From NCBI GenBank assembly GCA_037355855.1, contig CM074760.1, forward strand, positions 6,068,501 to 6,132,500: 64,000 nt of DNA, in the 5' to 3' direction. The notes under the pieces were generated by a model. That model was given only the letters and a program-made list of their open reading frames with translations. It did no database searches and was not told the DNA's origin. Shown one piece after another: positions 35,071-45,349 of the stretch (positions within the stretch are counted from its first letter, which is position 1; each line of letters begins with the position of its first letter). Position numbers and translations under genes: made by a program. The stretch is from Pseudo-nitzschia pungens. Lineage: Eukaryota; Bacillariophyta; Bacillariophyceae; Bacillariales; Bacillariaceae.

Positions 35071-36182
35071 ACGTCGACGCAAGAGCCAAACCTGGAAGAC
35101 CGCATCAGATCCAAAAAGGCACGGCCTGCCGATGGACTCCTCCGTTCCAGATCCAAAACGTAGGGATTTTGGCAAGCAAAGTAATCGAGGCAAATGTCCA
35201 GGACCCAGGGCTTGGGGTCGTTTTCTCCCGGCTGCGTTGTCCTCCTTCGTTCGGTTGGCACTCCTCCTCGTTGGTCGCTTTCGCCGTCCCTACCACCGGC
35301 CGCCAACGGGCTGTTGCTATCGTTATCGGTGTCGCTGTCGTCTGCTCCGTCGCTCGCGGCTTTGGTTTCCTTCCGCCCCAAACTAGAATACTGCTGTTGC
35401 TGTTCGTGTTCGTGTTGCTGCTGTTGGAGTTGGGTCACCCTGAGTTCCACGGTTTGTTTGAGAACGAGTCGATCGGACGGAACCACCGATGCATCATCGA
35501 GATAGTACGGGTGGTGAAAATCGACCTTGACCCTGGCCGTCTCGGGAAGATCCACGAAACTCGTGATTTCGTCGGGATGGCAATCGCCTCCGTCCTTGTT
35601 GCCATTATTGTCGTTGTCATTGCCATGCTTGTCGTTGTTGCTGTCGTTCCGCGTGGTGCTGCTGGAGGGACTTTCCACGCCAACGTCAAAGCGGTAGATT
35701 CCTTCCGATATCTGTTTTGAAAAGGCAGGTTTGATCCATTCGATCTTGTTCAGATTGGCAGCCAGCACCAACGGCATGATCCACTCGGCAATGCCGGACG
35801 GTGTCAAATCCAGGAGTTCGTACAGATTCTTCTTCTTCCCGCCGGTGTCTGCTTCCTCCGTCTCCGCATCGGGCACTCCGTTCCCTCCGCTTCCGCTGTA
35901 GGTTTTGCTGTTGCTCGCGGCCTCCTCGTCGATGCGCGCGCGGCCGTCGACCGAAGAATCATAGTATTGGCGTGGGGCGAAACAAGCCGCGGCGGGTGCG
36001 ACTTTCGTGCACGCCAGGTCGGGATGGGCATCGAAATGCACCATCGACCAGGCTCGCTGGAACAGTCTCTTCTTCCGCAACACATCGTGGACGTGTTCCA
36101 GGACGTGTTGGTGGCTTTCGACGATCACGACGGGTATGGTGGGGCTTGTCTCGTTGGGGGTTGCCGTTGCGGTTGGAGTCAT
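34176..36182 (-). CDS. UPF0489 (C5orf22-like) family protein
   Basis: From the ATG at 36180-36182 the protein has 668 residues; the frame is open 24 codons further, but that extension is a Thr/Ile run. Conserved blocks in UPF0489 order: IPVVIVESHQHVLEHVHDVL, WSMVHFDAHPDLACTK, LTPSGIAEWIMPLVLAANLN with KIEWIKPAF, EGIYRFDVG, VDFHHPYYLDD, and WVLDICLDYFACQNPYVLDL. The HFDAHPDL and LDICLDYF segments recall the metal-ligand strands of the arginase/deacetylase fold, to which I recall this family being linked; a function is not established. Asn/Asp-rich insertions ((ND)n runs) interrupt several loops. The start codon lies only 150 bp from the copia insertion site at 36337, so its promoter has been separated from its body. 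Confidence 0.75.
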
Positions 36183-36336
36183 TATTATTTTTATTGTTGT
36201 TGTTGTTGTTGTTATTATTATTTTGAAAACTGCCAATACAGCAAGCCGACACAATCAGGGTGCCGACGCAACGGACAACGGACTTGGAGTTTGATCCGGC
36301 CTCCGAATGTGTCCAACAATCTGAGCAAGAGAGGGT

Positions 36337-36554
36337 TCTTGTAAATTTCACGTAAACAAGCCTACAATCGGTGTAACATAAAACTCAATGTACTAATTGT
36401 ATTAAAATAAAAAGTGAATGAATGGCTCACATGCCATTTTGATCATAATTGTCCATAAATTTCCTCGATTGTGATGCTTCTTCATAAACGTCATTTCTTG
36501 TTGTTCTGATTTCTCAACGTTCATTTTCACCTTATCCTTAATATTTTTCCAACA
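36337..36554 (-). repeat. 3' LTR of element 1
   Basis: 218 bp, identical to 41787-42004. In coding orientation it starts TGTTGG and ends ACAAGA. Confidence 0.95.
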
Positions 36555-36567
36555 CACTCCTGTGGAT

Positions 36568-39500
36568 TTAACTCTGATCGTCAGTTCTTACGTTTAATCC
36601 AAACTTATCGATTGCCTGTTGATATTCTTGTTTGTATTGCTTGATATCTTCATCCCTTACACCCAGAATGAGGTTCCGGAACTTCCGGAACAACCCTCCC
36701 TGTAGAGGCTTGGTGAAGTAATCTGCGATCATCTCCTTGGTGGGGCAATATTGTACCTTGATCTCTTTCCGGTTGATTTTGTCAGTGATAAAGAAATATC
36801 GGATGTTAATATGTTTGGATCCTTTACCACATGACATCCTGCCATTCTTCTCGAGCAATATTGCTGCCTCGTTATCCTGATATAAAATGTCTTCTTCGCT
36901 GTTCCCTCCTTGGGCTATACGGAAGTACCGAAACCATATGTGTTTTGGTAGCTTTTCACCAACCGACACGATCTCTGTCTCAGTTGAGCTCACTGTATTC
37001 AGTTTGGTCTTCGTGGAGGATGCATATAATGTTCCTCTCCCTCCGGTTGCCATAACTCCTACGTGCCCGCGCATGTCCCCATGTACCGCATGAGCACCAT
37101 CAATGTATAGGGAGATCTCTTTCCCGTTGTATCGCAGAATTAATGGCATATGTCTTGTCTCCTGCAAATATTTCATCAAATGTCCCAGCTTCTTGTAATC
37201 ATGTTCATCCGGTTCGCGCACCCGTGTACACAGGAAAGCCACCGCTGTTTGCAAATCGGGTCGAGCTCTCTTCCCTAAATATAGCGCTCTCGCTGTCATG
37301 GTATGGAAGTAATCCCTTGCATCAGCGTCTAATTTCTTGGTATCATCAGTTCCATCCGATGTGTGGAATAAATAATCGGGGGCTGCTGTCATCCTTGTTC
37401 CGATCATATCGACGGCGAGGTCATTGATCATCTTCTGCACGTAATCATACATTGTTATCTTCACCTCCTTTGGTGTTGTGAAGTCAATTGTCATTCCCAG
37501 GTACTCGTGGATCTTTCCACGGGTGACTGTCATTGGATCTGTTTTTCCATAGATTCCCCGGAGTCTTTCAATCATTCCGGTTACTTCCTTTGGATTGACG
37601 TGGCTTATCTTCATATCGTCGACATGAAATGCCACAGTCATTTGTTTGTTGTCAATGTCTTTGTTCCAGACGCAATGGTCATACGGGTTCATTTCAAACC
37701 CCCATTCGGATAGGTGCCCTATCAGCTTCTTATAGGAGAGCAACGCTGCATTCAGAGTCCCATAAATCGCTTTACTGCATTTGACAAATATCACCGGACG
37801 TCCTCGGACAATCTGAAGATGCTTTTCCCACCGTCCCTTGTCCAGATCAACTAAGGCTGTTGCCAACTCTCCATCCACTCTCAATATGAGGCGTCCCTCC
37901 ATTGGCGTCTGTAAGAAATGTCCCGGTAAATCCAGTGTGGCCACCTCGCGTCCTTCGTACGCATCTAACATCAATAGATAGAACAGTCCTTCGGTTGAGA
38001 CCGTTGGTGATTTCGTGTCTTCCTTTTGCATCCATATCCGTTGTTTCCTCCCATCAGCGCATGCTCGACCCTTTATGGATCCATCTCTCTTCTGAGTGAG
38101 AAAGAGGAGGATTGGCAATGCTAACTGCTTGTCTTTATTAGTCAGGGTGGAATACTCTATTTCTTCGAAAACCTCTCTTGACAACATCTGTTTCATTTCT
38201 TTGGTGGTTGCTTCTTGTCCCTCCTTTCCGAATTTCTTAAGACCGGCCTTCAGTCCATACTGCGTCATTAAATGGTGACTCACTTTATCGTGACATCTTT
38301 CTGAAGCTTGGTGAAGGAAACACATTGCCCGATTGTAATTGCATTGTTCGATTCCTGATTGAAGGACTTGCACATGCACAAAGGCATCTTCGAATCCACG
38401 GTAGACAGGTCGGCTTGTTGTTCGCTCCGACCTGCGTAATTCCTTGACGCTGTCGTCGTCAGTTATCTCGGATTCCTCTTGTTCTTCGTCATCGGTATTT
38501 ACTTCGTTTTCGTCGTCCGATTGTGCCATGAATTCAATCTCCTCATCCTGATTGTCAATTATGGCCTGTTCATCTAATTCATCATTCTCATGTTGGTCCA
38601 CTCCTGTATTTTCGGAGTTTATCTCCTCGCTGGTCTCTGCCACTCCTGTGCTTTCGACGTCGTCGTTGACACTGTCCTGGTCGATATCAGCATCGCTTGT
38701 AGTCGATTCATCATTCTCCATTTCTGTTTCGTGGTTATCTGTTGTTAATTCCACATCATCCGGTTGGGTAGCGTTCGAGGTGTCATCCCCAAAAATAAGC
38801 CCGTTGGGGCTCTGTTTAGCCATTGTCTCTACTTGGACAATTACTTCATCTGGCATTGGCAGGATGGTGAAGTCAGATTTGTCCCGTTCTACCTTCCTTC
38901 CGGTTAATAGGCTCATGAATGTCATACCACCTTGCATGTTATTCATTGGTCCCATTGCAATTGCCCCGAACGTTCGCTCCCGCATAGTGTTATCTGTCCC
39001 CCTCCGGACCTGCGCGTATGCCCCAAATGGCACTCTGCAGTGTAACCTGTAGTCCAATTTTCTCCCTGTGACTATGGTCATTGGTGACAGGATCTTAGAT
39101 ACTCCCTTCTCCCATGGTGTTCCATTCATATAGAACAAGACTCCAGCGATCAATCCGATGACCATTCTGCTGGGGATCCTGCCGAAAGGTGTATTACTTA
39201 AGGCGCTCCGGGCTCGCTCCTTTATTACTCGAATGTATCGTTCCACTTCAGGTACGTGTTCATCTTGGGCTGCAATATTCATGAGTATCTCAAGCTCGGC
39301 AACCTCATTATCAAGGCATTCAAACTGTTTATCCGCCAGTACTAATCCAATCTTGAATCCTCGCTTCTTATAGAACTTATCAAGGTCGGTCAACACCGAG
39401 TACATGATCTCCTCTGTCATCTTTTGTAGGGGTGTGGCTGTCCCGTAGTGGATGTGCTTGGATATTGTCACAAGGAATGGTATCGTGTTAACATGCATGA

Positions 39501-41730
39501 TGTCCAACGATAGGGTGATATCCTGATAGTGATCCATGACTTGGCGTGGGACCGGTACAAGATGTCCCTCAACCTCCTTCCGTTTCTGTCGGATTGTTTT
39601 ACCCTGTAGACCGGATATACTTGGTCCCAGGATGGCCCTGGTGATAGTGATGTCCCGCGGATTGAATGGGTTATTAAGTAGTGACCCATATTTGGTGATT
39701 CGCATCATATCTGCATCACTCCAGTTAGTGATATTCTGTAGTAGTCGAACCTTGTTTGCTCGCTCGTTGTCTCGCTTTGAATATTTGGCCTTGTTCCCTT
39801 GTACTGTATCCACTGCGATGGCTTCGATGTCTACTTCGGCGAATGATTCGGCTGCCTGTTTAGCGATGGCTGTGCTGCTGTCCCAGTAGTACAATCCTTT
39901 TTGGGAAGGCACAAACTTTCTCTTCTCGCCATTTTTGTTCGTTACGTTGAATGCATCCTCAATGGCATTGTTATACTCAACTGTGTACCCGGGCATGTTG
40001 GTGACAATATGGAACGATAGGATATTGGCGATCCCTTTGGGGTAATAATATACCTCGCCAAAGCCTGGTAGATCCCCTATCATCGTAATGATTGCCTTGC
40101 CCGCGTTCGTGTATAGGTGTAATGCCTTGTCGGCTTTTCTGATGTTTTGTAGGAATCTCTTGTTATAAAACACATTAACACTGGAACAGTTGTCAATGAG
40201 TATCCATCTCGGGTTCAGTCGATGCTTGCATTGATTAAATGCGTGCTTATTCTTGCCTCGGAGATCTTCGACCAGTATCTTGTCTTCGAGTTCGGCATTC
40301 ATATAGAATCCAATACCATAATCGTCTCCATCCAGTTCCAATTCCCAATCATTGTATTCACTTTGTTCGTCTGCTGCGTCACTGCTATCAGTTTCTTGAA
40401 GGTGTTGGTCGCCGCTGTCGACGCTCTCCCCTTCTTCTCGTAGGCGTCTCCGTTCTGCCCTTGTCGGCGCACCATTCTCTTTGGTTTTGTGTGGGCAATC
40501 GTAAGCCATACACTCGTTCTTTCTTCCACAGTTATAACAATAGTATTCCTCTTTCTGTTTTCGCTTGCCGGATGAGTCCTCCACAGGGCCGCTGTCCACG
40601 AGAAATTGGTGTCCAGAGAAGCGTGTCTTGTTATAGTTGTTCACGTTCCGGATTTGGTATAATCTTGGATTGAATTTGTAGTCCTCTAATGCAGTGTGAG
40701 CCGCAGTGACTGTCTTTGGATATTCATCGCGTCCTTTAGCCATTGCATTATGGCATTCCTGTTTGTATACCCCATATTTGTTGTCATTGGAGTTCATGAA
40801 GAAGATGATTGCGAGAGCTCTGTCTCTCGCCTGTTCGATAATCTCCTTCGGGATTTCGGCACTCCTGGGTTCAGGGGTTGGTTCCTCTTGCTTGGTTGTG
40901 GTTTCTCCTTCCTTGGTTGTTTCGGTCTTGATTATTGGAGGTGGTTCCATAATTGTTTCCGATCTCTGTAAGCCGGCTTCCATCATCGCATCTTCCACAT
41001 CCTCACTTTCGTAGAATAATGCTCCATTTTTCTCTGCCACATTTACCAGTGCCTGGAACTTTTCTAGATATTCACCCAGATCCATGTCGTCCGTTTGTCT
41101 CAAGTTGTACACCTTTTTTCTTGATATAAAGCGTTGCACCCTTCTGTTTCTTGATAGGTCCCCTTGTTCACATACTGTTTCGATGATTGATAGTAGATCA
41201 ATTACGGACTTGTTGAGCTGGGCGTCCTCGTATCCTGGGACTGCTCTCATTTTGTTCTGCATGATGGGATCACATTGTCCCCATAGAACTGCATATAGCT
41301 TGGATAGGTTCTTTTTAGTCTTCACCATAAGGTCCTTGTATGCTTTTCGATCGGTTTTGTAATCATCCCTTGCGAACTCTTTTTCAGTATCATCCATACT
41401 TGCCATTTCCGTTGCAGTTGGTGGGGATGGTTCATCCATGGTAATAATGGTCAGTTTTCCTTGCTCCAAACTAGTTTCTTCATCACCGCCATACGTCCTG
41501 GACGCATAGCTGATAAATTCCTGCTTTGCCCGGATCCACTTTTTGTCATGTAATTGGTGGTATATGAAAACATGATCCTTGAGCGCAGCTGTCTTCCCTT
41601 TGAAGGACGTTGTTGTGGTATTCGACCCCACTTTTCCTTTCTTCTTTGGGCTTTTCTTCTTTGTCTTACTGGACTCGTCGTCCTCGTCGATCTCTTGTGC
41701 GATCTTTGTTTCTTCTTTCTCTATCGTCAT
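36568..41730 (-). CDS. Copia gag-pol polyprotein of element 1
   Basis: One uninterrupted frame of 1720 residues from ATG 41728-41730; the same frame is open 14 codons more with a GTG. Domain order: gag with a Cys-rich knuckle (CYNCGRKNECMAYDCPHK); protease around WILIDNCSSVNVFYN, where the usual D-S/T-G is D-N-C; integrase with LSLDIMHVN, KIGLVLADKQFE and EHVPEVERYIRVIKERAR as DDE segments; an acidic linker rich in Asp/Glu/Asn; reverse transcriptase with VATLDLPGHFLQTP and the catalytic box HVDD; RNase H with SLYIDGAHAVHGD and SSTETEIVSVGE. Protease-integrase-RT-RNase H order defines Ty1/copia. The DNxS protease and HVDD resemble diatom CoDi elements as I recall them. All catalytic acids appear present, so the element may be autonomous. 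Confidence 0.93.
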   Translation of the reverse strand: MTIEKEETKIAQEIDEDDESSKTKKKSPKKKGKVGSNTTTTSFKGKTAALKDHVFIYHQLHDKKWIRAKQEFISYASRTYGGDEETSLEQGKLTIITMDEPSPPTATEMASMDDTEKEFARDDYKTDRKAYKDLMVKTKKNLSKLYAVLWGQCDPIMQNKMRAVPGYEDAQLNKSVIDLLSIIETVCEQGDLSRNRRVQRFISRKKVYNLRQTDDMDLGEYLEKFQALVNVAEKNGALFYESEDVEDAMMEAGLQRSETIMEPPPIIKTETTKEGETTTKQEEPTPEPRSAEIPKEIIEQARDRALAIIFFMNSNDNKYGVYKQECHNAMAKGRDEYPKTVTAAHTALEDYKFNPRLYQIRNVNNYNKTRFSGHQFLVDSGPVEDSSGKRKQKEEYYCYNCGRKNECMAYDCPHKTKENGAPTRAERRRLREEGESVDSGDQHLQETDSSDAADEQSEYNDWELELDGDDYGIGFYMNAELEDKILVEDLRGKNKHAFNQCKHRLNPRWILIDNCSSVNVFYNKRFLQNIRKADKALHLYTNAGKAIITMIGDLPGFGEVYYYPKGIANILSFHIVTNMPGYTVEYNNAIEDAFNVTNKNGEKRKFVPSQKGLYYWDSSTAIAKQAAESFAEVDIEAIAVDTVQGNKAKYSKRDNERANKVRLLQNITNWSDADMMRITKYGSLLNNPFNPRDITITRAILGPSISGLQGKTIRQKRKEVEGHLVPVPRQVMDHYQDITLSLDIMHVNTIPFLVTISKHIHYGTATPLQKMTEEIMYSVLTDLDKFYKKRGFKIGLVLADKQFECLDNEVAELEILMNIAAQDEHVPEVERYIRVIKERARSALSNTPFGRIPSRMVIGLIAGVLFYMNGTPWEKGVSKILSPMTIVTGRKLDYRLHCRVPFGAYAQVRRGTDNTMRERTFGAIAMGPMNNMQGGMTFMSLLTGRKVERDKSDFTILPMPDEVIVQVETMAKQSPNGLIFGDDTSNATQPDDVELTTDNHETEMENDESTTSDADIDQDSVNDDVESTGVAETSEEINSENTGVDQHENDELDEQAIIDNQDEEIEFMAQSDDENEVNTDDEEQEESEITDDDSVKELRRSERTTSRPVYRGFEDAFVHVQVLQSGIEQCNYNRAMCFLHQASERCHDKVSHHLMTQYGLKAGLKKFGKEGQEATTKEMKQMLSREVFEEIEYSTLTNKDKQLALPILLFLTQKRDGSIKGRACADGRKQRIWMQKEDTKSPTVSTEGLFYLLMLDAYEGREVATLDLPGHFLQTPMEGRLILRVDGELATALVDLDKGRWEKHLQIVRGRPVIFVKCSKAIYGTLNAALLSYKKLIGHLSEWGFEMNPYDHCVWNKDIDNKQMTVAFHVDDMKISHVNPKEVTGMIERLRGIYGKTDPMTVTRGKIHEYLGMTIDFTTPKEVKITMYDYVQKMINDLAVDMIGTRMTAAPDYLFHTSDGTDDTKKLDADARDYFHTMTARALYLGKRARPDLQTAVAFLCTRVREPDEHDYKKLGHLMKYLQETRHMPLILRYNGKEISLYIDGAHAVHGDMRGHVGVMATGGRGTLYASSTKTKLNTVSSTETEIVSVGEKLPKHIWFRYFRIAQGGNSEEDILYQDNEAAILLEKNGRMSCGKGSKHINIRYFFITDKINRKEIKVQYCPTKEMIADYFTKPLQGGLFRKFRNLILGVRDEDIKQYKQEYQQAIDKFGLNVRTDDQS

Positions 41731-41786
41731 GGTCTTGTCAACTATCCGATAGCCATCAGTTGTATTTCCCACTTTTTATTTTAATA

Positions 41787-42004
41787 TCTTGTAAATTTCA
41801 CGTAAACAAGCCTACAATCGGTGTAACATAAAACTCAATGTACTAATTGTATTAAAATAAAAAGTGAATGAATGGCTCACATGCCATTTTGATCATAATT
41901 GTCCATAAATTTCCTCGATTGTGATGCTTCTTCATAAACGTCATTTCTTGTTGTTCTGATTTCTCAACGTTCATTTTCACCTTATCCTTAATATTTTTCC
42001 AACA
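41787..42004 (-). repeat. 5' LTR of element 1
   Basis: 218 bp, identical to 36337-36554; it should hold the promoter of the element. Its edge is followed by the AGGGT target duplication at 42005-42009. Confidence 0.95.
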
Positions 42005-42009
42005 AGGGT

Positions 42010-42500
42010 TTGATTGATGAGATTCAGATGTCGAACAGATCTTGCTTCTTGGTAGCGAGGCTACTAAGATATTCCGTCAAAAGATTACTGGACGCTACGT
42101 ACGTGTAATTACGTTGTACCGTACAGTAACATCAGACATAGTTTTCAAACTCGATTCTCAAAAGTAAGACCTTACGGTGTGAACAGACGTACGAGTTCAA
42201 GTACGTGCATACGTACTATTATTTGATACTGTCACTCATTTTCGAAGCAAAAACAAAAAATCCGAAGGATCGCCGCACTCACGATCCATCAGTTCGTGGC
42301 ACTGACATCTCCTGTAACGCATTCGATAGTCCCCACTGCTCCTTGCTTCCGAGTTGGTCACTCTCGAACGTCTTTTTTGCTGATGGATTGATCGATTTAG
42401 ACGAATCGATCAATCAATCAATCATTATTATTATTATCTAATCATACCATATTCTTCACGAAGTTCCGTATTTTTCGTTGGAATCGAACAACACCAAATC
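42010..42500. promoter_or_regulatory. Upstream region of the stefin gene
   Basis: Before element 1 inserted, this DNA was continuous with the UPF0489 upstream region (36183-36336), making a divergent promoter of about 640 bp. It contains TACGTACGTGTAATTACG and GTACCGTACAGTAAC at 42097-42130, a GTACGTGCATACGTAC word near 42200, and an (AATC)n tract at 42406-42424. From 42144 on it is duplicated at 62926. Confidence 0.45.
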
Positions 42501-42878
42501 ATGACAATGCCCGGGGGGCATTCCGAATCGCAACGGGTCATTCCGCTCGAAGTGCAGCAACTGGCGGCTCGGATACGACCGCAACTCCGAGGACGACTCG
42601 GTAGTGACGAGGGCTATGATGGCGATGGCAGTGGCAATGATGCCGATTTGTTTTCCTCCTACCGAGTGCTGGAGTTTCGTCGCCAGGTGGTTGCGGGGAT
42701 GGTGTACCACCCGAAGATTGCAACAAGGAGGACACGGGAAGGCGCGGCCGACGAAGACGACGACGAAGGGTGTTGTCTGCACGTCAAGGTGTTGGTGCCA
42801 CTTCCCCACACCGGAGAGGCCCCTCGAATCGTAGCCCACCAACGCGCAGCGCTGCAAGACCCACTGGAGGTTCTGTGA
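42501..42878 (+). CDS. Stefin-type (type 1) cystatin, cysteine protease inhibitor
   Basis: A 125-residue, cysteine-poor protein without signal peptide. It follows the stefin plan: an N-terminal Gly-containing trunk (MPGGHSES), a helix (VIPLEVQQLAARIRPQLRGR), a strand ending in the first inhibitory hairpin QVVAG (RRQVVAGMVYHPKIA), then CLHVKVLVPLPHTGEAPRIV in which LPHTGE is the second hairpin. Stefins bind papain-like cathepsins in the cytosol by inserting the N-terminus and the two hairpins into the active-site cleft. Two Asp/Gly-rich insertions make it longer than the usual ~100 residues. A second ATG two codons downstream would give a better fit to the stefin N-terminus. The 5' half is duplicated at 63256-63436. 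Confidence 0.82.
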   Translation: MTMPGGHSESQRVIPLEVQQLAARIRPQLRGRLGSDEGYDGDGSGNDADLFSSYRVLEFRRQVVAGMVYHPKIATRRTREGAADEDDDEGCCLHVKVLVPLPHTGEAPRIVAHQRAALQDPLEVL

Positions 42879-43975
42879 CACGGGAACCCTCGGTGTTTGC
42901 ACCGAGCCGTTTGCGCGCTGTGTGGTGTCAATTGCATTGCGCAGGTTTCGGCATTCCTGGGATTGGTGCGCTCTTGCCATACCTTAGTACTGAATGCGGT
43001 ACGGCGCAGCACAGTCCGGTCCGGTCCGGTCCGAAAAGTCCAGTCCGGTAAAGTCCAGTCCAGCGATTCCTACAATCCGATGCACTCGGTTTGAAGCCAC
43101 GATGATCGTTATAAAAAAATGGTGTTTGCGTGAAACACTTCCTCCCGTCACTCGCGTATACTATCCCCGTCGAAACACGAGAAGCTCTCATTGCTCCATT
43201 GCACAGATTTCGAGTGGGTGCTTGCTTTCGAAACGGAAGGGGTTCATTCCTGTTTGACTCTCCATCGTCGAGGACCGAAATATTGGTACAATAATGTGTC
43301 GCTGGCTGGTAGATGCCAATCAATAGGGATGAGAACACCTCGCGTACACGTACCTCGTCCCAAAAAACTACTACAACTGTTTTGAGGATTGAATGCTACA
43401 CGCAATAGTAGGATATTTTTTCTAATTCTGCAGTGCTACATACAACCTCAATGCTCGCAGCGGAACTGCAACAACTTTCTTTGGCGTCGCCGCTTCAAAG
43501 CCACCAAAACAGGATTCTTTTTCACAGCACGAATCAACACCATTAGAGACAGATCCATGCATATACAAATAATAATTAATCGAAGAGAGACCATGCATAT
43601 AAAAATAATAGAAATCGACGAGAGAAAATGGGCAGAGAGAAAAACAAGACGAAAGCCACTGCTTTTGCGACAAGCAACTCGTTTTTGATGGATGCGTTGG
43701 AGCTTCAGAGTATATTTCAAACGCAGTCACACTTGTAGCTACAGCTACAGCTTCAAGAATGCCGACGACAATAGACACGAACCATAATAACAACGTTTCC
43801 TACAAGCACCACCTCAATCTGACCCATAAACTCCACAAGAGTCGAACCAATAGATATCCGAGGGATTGGAGGAGGATTCTCAAAAACGAAGATTCGTTGA
43901 TTCGCTTGAGCTACTCGTTCTGATATATTAAGAGGGTGCAGTTCGTTTGAAGAGAAAAACCCAAATGTTTCCCAT
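42879..43975. other. Intergenic region without recognisable genes
   Basis: A CGGTCCGGTCCGGTCC-type tandem occurs at 43015-43066. The rest contains only short frames without domains. Confidence 0.3.
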
Positions 43976-44385
43976 GGCTAAGATACAGGTAAATTACACA
44001 AAAAGCAAATTGTTTACATTATAATACTATCGCTTCCAATGCATCAGAGGTAGTAGAGGTTGCGGATGAGGGCGACTCAGTTAGAGCAAATGTATCGGCT
44101 TCAGAAGTAGACGTCGCGGATGAGGGCGACTCAGTCGGAGCAAATGTATCGGCTTCAGAAGTAGACGTTGAGGTTGCAGATGACGGCGACTCAGTCGGAG
44201 CAAATGTATCGAATTCAGAAGTAGAGGTTGAGGATGAGGACGAGTCACTCGGAAAAAATGTACCGTCCGAGTCACTCGGAAAAAATGTACAATCCCAATG
44301 GTCCCGATCATCAAAGGAGGAGATTGAGGCGGAGGACGACTCGGTGGGAACAGAGGTGCCGTTCCAGTGGTCCCGATCATGCTAG
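43976..44385 (+). pseudogene. Acidic-repeat reading frame, possible gene remnant
   Basis: On the plus strand one frame from about 44041 to the TAG at 44383-44385 encodes an acidic repeat: DEGDSVGANVSASEVDV-type units of 17-20 residues, three good and several decayed copies, ending QWSRSC. The DNA repeat unit is about 54-60 bp. No ATG begins this frame. An upstream ATG GCT AAG ATA CAG followed by GTAAAT (43976-43996) could be a first exon with a donor, and the AG before 44049 an acceptor, but this is speculative. Unit conservation with synonymous change favours past coding. Confidence 0.35.
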
Positions 44386-44481
44386 GTAGATAAAATGTAT
44401 TCACAAGACACAAAAAAAAAACGAAAATCAATACCAAATTAAGAAAAAAAGGGGGAGACAAATATTATGACAAAAACACTA

Positions 44482-44860
44482 ACCTGTATCAACACTGCAG
44501 AAAGCTCGTAACTTAGATATTTCAATAATGACAACATTCCAATCTCACTTGGTAAACTTCCAGTAAATTTGTTGCTAGCTGCAAGTACACAAATGATCAA
44601 CAAACACATTCCCGTCAGAAAAGATAAACCAACAAACAAAACAACAAACAACATCAAACACAATGCCATACAAATCATTTTTCACAGTCTTGGTGACCAT
44701 TCCAACCAGGTCTACACTTACACACGTCAAGATAAGTCAATGATGTCAACATTCCAATCTCACTTGGTAAATGTTGTGTTAGATCCCGTTGTTCAGTGGT
44801 TGTATCTACCGGTACGGTACGGTATGGCTCTGACGATAGATCAGGAGATGGGGAGGTCAC
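44482..44860 (-). pseudogene. Leucine-rich-repeat gene fragment
   Basis: Two pieces on the minus strand read as diatom-type LRRs. LPSEIGMLTSLTYLDV (about 44771-44724) ends at a GTGTAAGTG donor-like site. NKFTGSLPSEIGMLSLLKYL (about 44571-44512) begins after a TTGCAG acceptor-like site and ends at ACAG|GTTAGTG. The LPSEIGxLxxLxYL repeats are those of large diatom LRR and LRR-receptor-like families. No start, signal, or further repeats are found on either side, so this is an isolated remnant or a partial duplicate. Confidence 0.5.
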
Positions 44861-45349
44861 TGTTGATGATCAAAACCAAACACATACCGTACCAGTAGTG
44901 AGCTAACACCACACACCACAGTCAAAAAAGAGTGTGGATTTGGGTTTCGTATACAGAATTACCATGAACACACCGTACTCGTACTGTATGTAGCACTCAG
45001 AACGCAACAAAATCATTACTCTTTTAATACAGCAGTTCCTTAGAAGTGTACGTATCGCGTATCGCGTTGTGCCGGAACGAATTTCGTGTATGTTGGTATG
45101 TGCGTGCGTGTATGTGTGTGTGCCTCGACCCCGTGGAGCGTTTGTGACAGCATCTGCCGTTGCGCTTGCTTCCCATAGATTCGATTGATTCGTTTCATGA
45201 ATATATGTCCTCTCAAGTCCTATCCTGCCATACAGAGTCTCGTCGCGCTGCGTGAATCTGATCCGGATGGATTCAATTGCATTCCATTGCATTCAATTGG
45301 ATTGGATTCATTCGTTCCTTCGTTCGTTGTTCGTTCATTCGAAGATCGT
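44861..45349. other. Intergenic region downstream of the SAP-domain gene
   Basis: No gene is supported. A GTGTGCGTG-type microsatellite lies at about 45096-45122, ATTGCATTC words at 45272-45298, and a GTTCATTCGAAGATC direct duplication at 45331-45362 overlaps the end of the neighbouring gene. Confidence 0.3.

Larger units (their letters stand above)
36332..42009 (-). mobile_element. Complete Ty1/copia (CoDi-like) LTR retrotransposon, element 1
   Basis: The element occupies 36337-42004 (5668 bp). Its LTRs, 36337-36554 and 41787-42004, are 218 bp each and identical by eye. The element is flanked by the 5-bp direct repeat AGGGT (36332-36336 and 42005-42009). On its coding strand the LTR begins TGTTGGAAAAA and ends TTTACAAGA, a TG start with a non-canonical end. 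A single gag-pol frame fills the interior, starting 57 bp after the 5' LTR and ending 13 bp before the 3' LTR. No canonical primer-binding site is evident next to the 5' LTR, and the polypurine tract before the 3' LTR is weak (CACAGGAGTG). Identical LTRs and an intact frame indicate a very recent insertion. Confidence 0.95.

Noticed and set aside
44081..44461. 126-residue minus-strand frame with HLLRLSRPHP repeats
   Set aside because: It is the complement of the acidic repeat; the plus-strand reading has regular, coding-like unit conservation.
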